Of a stretch of 64,000 nucleotides of DNA, positions 59,443 to 64,000 are shown one piece after another. The first letter of the stretch is position 1. Every line of letters starts with the position of its first letter. The notes beneath the pieces were generated by a model that worked only from the letters and a program-made list of their open reading frames with translations, was not told the origin of the DNA and did no database searches. The position numbers were made by a program, and so were the translations under genes. The stretch is from assembly GCF_001754075.1 (NCBI RefSeq), contig NZ_MIEH01000007.1, forward strand, positions 1 to 64,000, in the 5' to 3' direction. The stretch is from Merdimonas faecis (GTDB lineage Bacteria > Bacillota > Clostridia > Lachnospirales > Lachnospiraceae).

Positions 59443-60585
59443 TTACGGAAGAGTCGGATAGCAGACAACTAATTCATCGTCCTGCGGGTAAGTAGCTTCC
59501 ACATCCTCTTTTGCGAAACCTATATTCTCCCACACCGTTTCTCCCCATTTCTTTTCCGCCGCTTCTACGCCATTGCTCTGCGTAGCTGTATAACATTCTG
59601 TAGCAATCTTAGCGGGAACTGTTTCCGGATCAGTCTCTCCATTCAGTACCCCGAGAAGTGTATTGGCTGCAGTTTCCCCGATACTGTTCGCATCCATAAC
59701 TACCGATACCTTAAATGGCGTATTCTCCTGGAACAGCATCTGGAAGCTCACCTGATCACCATCAATTCCACCCATAACAATCTCTGTACGTCCTGCCTGC
59801 CGAACAGACTCCACAGCCCCGGATATCAACGAATCATAAGTTCCAACAATCGCAGCAATACTGCCTTCCTCCGGATTTGCCGTCAGAAGTTCTTCTGTCT
59901 GAGACTGCACCCGGGACACATTATGCTCTGTAGACATCGGAACTACATTAATATCGGGATACATACTTGCAACAGATTCAAATACAGCCAAACGATTTTC
60001 CAGCAATGGTGCCCCTGGCACATAGAAAACATACACATCACCACTGTAATCGATGGATGCAAATATTGCGTCCGCAAGCAATGTTGCCATAAGTGCATCA
60101 TCACCGTTTACATCACAGATTGTGTTATCGATATGTGAACTGATACCAGCAGTTACAACCGGAATCCCCTTTTCTGCTGCTTCGGCACACAAGGGAGCCA
60201 GCTGATCATTGTCACCCAACTGGATCAAAAGTGCATCAATGTCTGAATTAAGAAGTGATTCGATATTTTCATTATGCTTTTGAACATCTGCCTCGGCATC
60301 TGTCATAACCACTTCACATCCCGCTTCCTCAAAAACATCCTGTGCACCATAGGCAATTAAGCGATTATAATCATTAGTAATCTCCCGATTCGCAATTCCT
60401 ATTTTCCATGTTCCATCTCCCGAACCTTCAGTCGTTGAGTTGCTATCAGAACTTTCACCACTTTCATCAGTAGATGTCGTTCCCGGATCTGCTGTTGTTT
60501 CTCCCGAATCAGAGCTAACAGAACAACCTGCCATTGCAAAAACCATCACGGCGGTCAACAACACGGCACATACTCTTTTTTTCAT
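59443..60585 (-). CDS. Sugar ABC transporter substrate-binding lipoprotein
   Basis: A 380-residue binding protein of the periplasmic-binding type 1 (RbsB-like) class. The signal ends in VFAMAGCSV with a lipidated Cys at about 20, followed by a Ser/Thr/Gly/Glu-rich linker to about 55. The core begins WKIGIANREITNDYNRLIAYG. The ATG at 60585 has GGAGG seven bases upstream; the ATG at 60591 would overlap that site. It is the first gene of the operon. The ligand is unknown; a sugar or sugar-like compound is inferred from the class. Confidence 0.88.
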   Translation of the reverse strand: MKKRVCAVLLTAVMVFAMAGCSVSSDSGETTADPGTTSTDESGESSDSNSTTEGSGDGTWKIGIANREITNDYNRLIAYGAQDVFEEAGCEVVMTDAEADVQKHNENIESLLNSDIDALLIQLGDNDQLAPLCAEAAEKGIPVVTAGISSHIDNTICDVNGDDALMATLLADAIFASIDYSGDVYVFYVPGAPLLENRLAVFESVASMYPDINVVPMSTEHNVSRVQSQTEELLTANPEEGSIAAIVGTYDSLISGAVESVRQAGRTEIVMGGIDGDQVSFQMLFQENTPFKVSVVMDANSIGETAANTLLGVLNGETDPETVPAKIATECYTATQSNGVEAAEKKWGETVWENIGFAKEDVEATYPQDDELVVCYPTLP

Positions 60586-60644
60586 ATTCATTCCTCCTTC
60601 TTTTTTCCTATTTCTTTAAATAGGTTTCCTCTTTCATTGTGGAC

Positions 60645-60673
60645 ATTATATCTCATCTCGAATACTTTGTAAA
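60645..60673 (-). promoter_or_regulatory. Promoter of Rbs-type ABC operon
   Basis: On the minus strand TTTACA (60668-60673) and TATAAT (60645-60650) are 17 bases apart. A TTAATTAA palindrome just upstream (about 60678-60686) may bind the ROK protein. Confidence 0.68.
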
Positions 60674-60775
60674 TAAATTTAATTAAGTAATCGTCAAAAC
60701 TGTCATTTTTACTTATTTCTAGACTCTATTTTTAGAACTTTTTCACAATATCCACTGTTTTCCAAAAAGAAAAAG

Positions 60776-60813
60776 AATCTTATCTTAAAATTTTTTTATT
60801 TCCAGATAAGATT
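60776..60813 (-). terminator. Terminator at the truncated permease
   Basis: AATCTTATCT (60776-60785) pairs perfectly with AGATAAGATT (60804-60813), followed by CTTTTTCTTTTT on the minus strand. It overlaps the last codons of the truncated permease. Confidence 0.68.
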
Positions 60814-61525
60814 GTGTCAGAATCTGGATCTGATCATAGGCCTGAAGCGAATTAACCATCGTGATAATGGACAGAAAGAACGTGGTCGGCGAAATTCCCG
60901 GAAGCGTTACATCCCGGAACCTCTGCCATCCTCTGGCGCCGTCTAACGCACTGGCTTCATACAGCTCCTTTGGCACCTTTTCCAGTGCGGATAGATAAAA
61001 AATCATTGCATACCCCAGACTCTTCCAGATGGTTACGATGATCACCGCCAGCATCGCCGTATCCGAGCTGTTGATCCACTCCAATGCAGGCAGGTGCAGG
61101 AACCGTAAAATCTGATTTGCAATTCCTGTATCCGGATCATAGATCCATACCCAAACGATGGAAATCGCAACCGTCGGCGTGATCCAGGGTGAAAACAGTA
61201 TGAATTTCACAATTCCGCTTCCCTTAAACGCCTTCTGCATCAGGAGAGCCAGCATAAGACCAAGCACAATCGTAGGGACTAATGTCCCCAGACAAAATAC
61301 TACTGTATTCCAGAGTGCGTCGTAAAATCTGCTGTCATGGAAAAGGTTGATAAAATTCTGAACACCGACAAAATTATACTCCGGCATCATATAATCCCAG
61401 TCGGTAAAACTGATATAGACTGTTCTGAGAATCGGATAAATCCAGAAAACGATCAGCGGGATCATTGCCGGAAGTACAAATGCGCCGACCGTTCCAATCT
61501 TCTTAAATTGAATTTTTTTCGTCAT
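60785..61525 (-). pseudogene. CUT1 sugar permease truncated at its C-terminus
   Basis: The 246-residue frame matches a MalF/MsmF-type permease (PILRTVYISFTDWDYMMPEY; EAA loop LYEASALDGARGWQRFRDVT near residue 195) but stops after DQIQILTQSYLEIKKF, where full-length relatives continue for about 45 residues including the last membrane helix. The rest of the operon (second permease, enzymes) is absent, and the frame ends inside a terminator hairpin. A deletion joining this gene to the ABC operon upstream region is likely. A ribosome binding site (AGGAAGG) is unusually far from the ATG. Confidence 0.8.
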
Positions 61526-61810
61526 AGTATCTAGTAGTTTTCCTTCCTAAATTACTCGACATTGACAAGACAGTATTAATCATAGCAACTGACCTTTAAC
61601 AATTCTTAATAAGAAGTTTAAATGTAAGTAAGATGATGTAAATTTTTTGATAAGTCAAAGGCTTTAATATGGCGAATCCGGCGTAAATCATTTGCGCATA
61701 CACTTATCCCATATCGCTTGCACTTTCTCTCAGGGATTGATAAACTCAGATTATAGCCCCCGCTGAAACACGGATAAAAGACAGGACTTCAAAAGCCCCG
61801 GAGGAAAACT
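61526..61810. other. Intergenic region with a promoter for the unknown gene
   Basis: No gene. TTGCAC (61718-61723) and TAAACT (61741-61746), 17 bases apart on the plus strand, can serve the 171-residue gene. The part near 61550-61650 is AT-rich and would hold the promoter of the truncated permease; no clear one was found. Confidence 0.45.
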
Positions 61811-62326
61811 ATGAATATTCATGAAGCAAAAGATTTTTTTATGGAATACAATGGACTGGAATTTCACATGTTCCACGACAGCACATCAAAATATGCCGAA
61901 TACAAGGCGCTCCACCTTCCCCATGCCACTCTGGAGCTCTGGCGCCAGGAGCTGATCGAAGAGCATTTTGAAAAGCTTGAAGATCCAAAATGCCAGGAAA
62001 CTTACGGGCTTATCGTGGGACGTCTGATAGAAGTACTGCACGCCGTCTCCTCCCCGGTAGAGGACCACATCCGCCGGCTGCTCCAATGCCTTTCCTCCGC
62101 CGATGCCCTGGATGAGATCCAGAAAATCCGTATTCTGGAACACATGGCCGGGCATAGCCGCGACCGGAAAGACGGCGGTATCTATCTGGTGCGTATGAAT
62201 ACCAATCTGGAATATGCCTTGAAGGAATGTCTTTCCAGGCTGAGCGACTTTTCTCCGTCCCCGGAATATCTTTCACGATATCTGAAGGCAGTAAATGCGG
62301 TGGAGAGGTTATTGGGGGAGGGTTAA
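61811..62326 (+). CDS. Unknown protein, 171 residues
   Basis: I do not assign a family. The protein is soluble and mostly helical. It starts MNIHEAKDFFMEYNGLEFHM, has a His-containing first third, and a Leu-rich second half (EDHIRRLLQCLSSADALDEI). CGGAGGA precedes the ATG by seven bases, and a promoter lies upstream, so it is very probably real. Isolated gene, convergent with the AlbA_2-type gene. Confidence 0.7.
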   Translation: MNIHEAKDFFMEYNGLEFHMFHDSTSKYAEYKALHLPHATLELWRQELIEEHFEKLEDPKCQETYGLIVGRLIEVLHAVSSPVEDHIRRLLQCLSSADALDEIQKIRILEHMAGHSRDRKDGGIYLVRMNTNLEYALKECLSRLSDFSPSPEYLSRYLKAVNAVERLLGEG

Positions 62327-62360
62327 AGCCTTTCTGACAGGCAGATTAAAGATTAAAAAT

Positions 62361-62397
62361 TAAGGATCACTCCTTTTAAAGAAAGCAATGATCCTTA
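62361..62397 (-). terminator. Terminator of AlbA_2-type gene
   Basis: TAAGGATCA (62361-62369) pairs perfectly with TGATCCTTA (62389-62397), followed by ATTTTTAAT on the minus strand, ten bases after the stop. It may also stop the convergent gene. Confidence 0.65.
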
Positions 62398-62406
62398 TCG
62401 CATACA

Positions 62407-63765
62407 TTATTCATTATTTATTTTCCAATACCCTTTTGTATCGGAACCTATCCGCTGAAGAATTCCCTTTCCCTTTAGAGATTTTATTTTCAAAGAGACA
62501 GTTTTACGGCTGACCCCCAGTTTTTTGGCCAATGTTACATACGTATACGCCGGATCTTCAATCAGTAGAGTTAGAAGTTCCTGCTCACTTTCAGTCACCC
62601 TGTCAGTCACCCTGTCAGTCACCCTGTCAGTCACCTTATCAGCAAAAATCCGTAATACCCGGTCTTTTGAAGCAGTGAAGCGGATCATTATATCGCCCGG
62701 ATGAACAGTATATACAGGAGCCGGAGAACCATCTTCTTCACAAGCCTGACATATTTTCTCTATTCCACGTCCCCAGCTTTCTATAAACCCCGCAAGATAA
62801 AAAGCATTTGCAATGGCCGGATTATATGGCTTAGATGCATGCTTCGACATCAGATTTTCAACCGTCCAGTTTTCCGGCAATTTTCCACAGTTGGCAATAT
62901 AAAGTCGGTCTTCATAGACACTGATTTGAATGGGCGTACAGGATTCGTACTGCTTATGACATAAAGCATTCAGCAGAGCTTCCCTAAGAGCGTCATCGGG
63001 GACGAAATATCGTTCGATCCGTTGAATCCCCTCATAAGAAATAATGGCTTTCATATATTTTAAATGAAGGACCTCGATAATTTTATCAATCTGTTCTAAT
63101 ATTGATCCGTGAATTTCATCCTGATACCGCAAATCAGCATCTGTCTCAAAGAAACCGATTTTTGTATAAGCGCCAAGCTGCCATTTATCTGGGTTTTTAC
63201 TGAACAAGAGCATGGCTGCATTTGTGTAACAACCAGCATTTGTTAAACGCAGTTTTTCCATCAAATCTTCTTTTGACTCTAATAAGACACTTTTGTCTAT
63301 CCGTCCTTTATTGACAGCAAGACCCTTAAATTTCTTTACAAGCTCATCGTCGATATCGTCAATAGTAAATCCCGGCAATGGCATATTGTCCCAGGAAGCT
63401 CCCCGTTTGCGAAGAATAAAACTTTCTAATTCCAGACCAGAGAGTGTCTGCATTGTACTGCCACTGCGATAATAGTAAACACCTTTACAGGAAATAGCGA
63501 CCGGATAGGGCGGTACAATAATTTCAATATATTCTTTCCCATTATCTCCCAACAAATTTACATCAACAACAATGTTCATGGCATTGCGGATTTTATTTGG
63601 AATATCTTCTAATAGTTTATGAGTATTCTTCAGACCTGTAACATTACCATTATCATCACAACCAATATAAATCTTGCCTCCCTGCGCATTTGCAAAGCCG
63701 CATATCCATTCCAAATATTCATCTTTCCATTTTGATTTCCATTCGACATTCTGCTTTTCTGGCAT
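62407..63765 (-). CDS. AlbA_2/Schlafen-like ATP-binding regulator
   Basis: A 452-residue protein of the putative transcriptional-regulator group with an N-terminal AlbA_2 domain: ECxx-type start VEWKSKWKDEYLEWICGFAN, then GGKIYIGCDDNGNVTGL near 30. The middle has an ATPase-like C-terminal module (DALREALLNALCHKQY near 255, YLAGFIESWGRGIEKICQA near 312). A four-unit VTDR repeat (about 382-397) leads to a winged helix (YTYVTLAKKLGVSRKTVSLK). Such proteins are often in accessory DNA and some act in stress or phage response; no specific role is proven. GAGGGAG precedes the ATG. Confidence 0.82.
   Translation of the reverse strand: MPEKQNVEWKSKWKDEYLEWICGFANAQGGKIYIGCDDNGNVTGLKNTHKLLEDIPNKIRNAMNIVVDVNLLGDNGKEYIEIIVPPYPVAISCKGVYYYRSGSTMQTLSGLELESFILRKRGASWDNMPLPGFTIDDIDDELVKKFKGLAVNKGRIDKSVLLESKEDLMEKLRLTNAGCYTNAAMLLFSKNPDKWQLGAYTKIGFFETDADLRYQDEIHGSILEQIDKIIEVLHLKYMKAIISYEGIQRIERYFVPDDALREALLNALCHKQYESCTPIQISVYEDRLYIANCGKLPENWTVENLMSKHASKPYNPAIANAFYLAGFIESWGRGIEKICQACEEDGSPAPVYTVHPGDIMIRFTASKDRVLRIFADKVTDRVTDRVTDRVTESEQELLTLLIEDPAYTYVTLAKKLGVSRKTVSLKIKSLKGKGILQRIGSDTKGYWKINNE
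62592..62639. repeat. 12-base tandem repeat inside AlbA_2-type gene
   Basis: CAGTCACCCTGT is repeated three times exactly (62592-62627) with a fourth degenerate copy (62628-62639). Each unit adds Val-Thr-Asp-Arg to the linker before the winged helix, so copy number changes would alter linker length without shifting the frame. Confidence 0.85.
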
Positions 63766-63827
63766 AGATATCTCCCTCTCATATCTGTTACGATGAAATC
63801 TATAAATTGTCGTCTGCTTGTCTTTAT

Positions 63828-63856
63828 ATTATATTCAGTTGGCAGAACCGTATCAA
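63828..63856 (-). promoter_or_regulatory. Promoter of AlbA_2-type gene
   Basis: On the minus strand TTGATA (63851-63856) and TATAAT (63828-63833) are 17 bases apart, 63 bases before the ATG. Confidence 0.7.
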
Positions 63857-63910
63857 GCCTATAAATTAAGGATCACCTCTTTTTATAAATACTATTTGAA
63901 ATACAACAAA

Positions 63911-63949
63911 AAATACCACAAACCCATACAACTGAGCTTTGTGGTATTT
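63911..63949 (-). terminator. Terminator of tRNA-Pro
   Basis: AAATACCACAAA (63911-63922) pairs perfectly with TTTGTGGTATTT (63938-63949), giving a T-run after the stem on the minus strand, 12 bases beyond the tRNA 3' end. Confidence 0.8.
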
Positions 63950-63960
63950 CAATAAAAAAA

Positions 63961-64000
63961 TCGGAGTGACAGGATTTGAACCTGCGACCTCTACGTCCCG
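63961..64000 (-). tRNA. tRNA-Pro, 3' part only (anticodon probably CGG)
   Basis: The window ends inside this tRNA. On the minus strand the acceptor 3' arm is CACTCCG with discriminator A, and the T-arm is GCAGGTTCAAATCCTGT. The partial anticodon loop reads CGGGA, consistent with anticodon CGG, G37 and A38. The acceptor sequence fits clostridial tRNA-Pro. CCA is not encoded. Confidence 0.75.

Larger units (their letters stand above)
62357..63876. repeat. 14-base direct repeats flanking the AlbA_2-type gene
   Basis: AAATTAAGGATCAC occurs at 62357-62370 and 63863-63876, followed in both by a C/T-rich stretch (TCCTTTT and CTCTTTTT). The copies bracket the whole gene, its promoter and its terminator. 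Confidence 0.6.

Noticed and set aside
62592-62639. CRISPR-like array
   Set aside because: Units are 12 bases, directly adjacent without spacers, and lie within a coding frame.

Overview
The window looks like a chromosomal segment of a Gram-positive, anaerobic gut-type Clostridia, most likely Lachnospiraceae. Evidence for this: GGAGG-type ribosome binding sites almost everywhere, DUF4317, DUF4474 and CmpB-type proteins common in that family, a split [4Fe-4S] L-serine dehydratase (SdaAA/SdaAB), a proline/glycine reductase-like pair, a PTS with separate HPr and EI, and agr-type GHKL/LytTR signalling. No species is claimed.

Layout. 1-900: nested inverted repeats and a Phd/YefM-RelE/ParE toxin-antitoxin pair. 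1.2-4.8 kb: a LysR regulator, two YjiG/YjiH-type membrane proteins and an amidohydrolase, resembling the E. coli yjiE-iadA-yjiG-yjiH locus. 5.05-8.58 kb: an IS1182-family element whose upstream end is split by a complete 1,611-bp IS4-family element with a 10-bp target duplication. 8.6-14.7 kb: a LacI-controlled sucrose/fructan operon (binding protein, two permeases, GH32) with an unusually structured 151-base block between the last permease and the GH32 gene. 14.7-17.6 kb: PrdD/PrdE-like proteins and L-serine dehydratase. 17.7-21 kb: DUF4474, a metallophosphoesterase, DUF4317 and tRNA-Leu(CAG). 21-32 kb: a coiled-coil cell-wall protein, then a molybdenum hydroxylase operon (transporter, YqeB-YqeC fusion, FAD, 2Fe-2S and Mo subunits, MocA, a VOC protein), followed by a PucG-like aminotransferase and a creatininase-family hydrolase. 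32-41.2 kb: a CmpB-type membrane protein, a trehalose operon (treP-treC) that continues into ptsH-ptsI, divergent treR, and diaminopropionate ammonia-lyase. 41.2-46.4 kb: aldo/keto reductase, O-acetylhomoserine sulfhydrylase, and a Zn/Cd-type P-ATPase with a free HMA protein and an ArsR regulator. 46.4-53.6 kb: CPBP protease, two-component system, NlpC/P60 hydrolase, LysR, two unknown genes and a LysR fragment. 53.6-61.5 kb: a probable small RNA gene, a ROK regulator, an Rbs-type ABC operon with a COG2159 amidohydrolase, and a truncated permease. 61.8-64 kb: an unknown gene, an AlbA_2 (Schlafen-like) ATPase/regulator flanked by direct repeats, and the 3' part of tRNA-Pro.

How genes work together. 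The Mo-hydroxylase genes, the PucG-like aminotransferase, the nucleoside-gate transporter and the YgeX-type ammonia-lyase together suggest anaerobic purine/ureide use with a selenium-dependent hydroxylase (inference from the YqeB/YqeC/MocA families). The trehalose operon appears to make its own general PTS proteins, with an HPr that has Lys at position 46. Promoters matching the -35/-10 consensus with 16-18 base spacing were read by eye for most operons, several with palindromic operators.

The most unusual signals are non-coding: the triple-hairpin block at 10073-10223; a consensus promoter plus hairpin plus terminator with no gene at 53641-53771; a promoter running straight into a terminator before the PucG-like gene; three long palindromes that share a GGGAC motif and sit at gene 3' ends; and three GTCTAAA boxes at exactly 30-base spacing before the amidohydrolase. 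All structures and homologies were judged by eye; no searches or folding programs were run.
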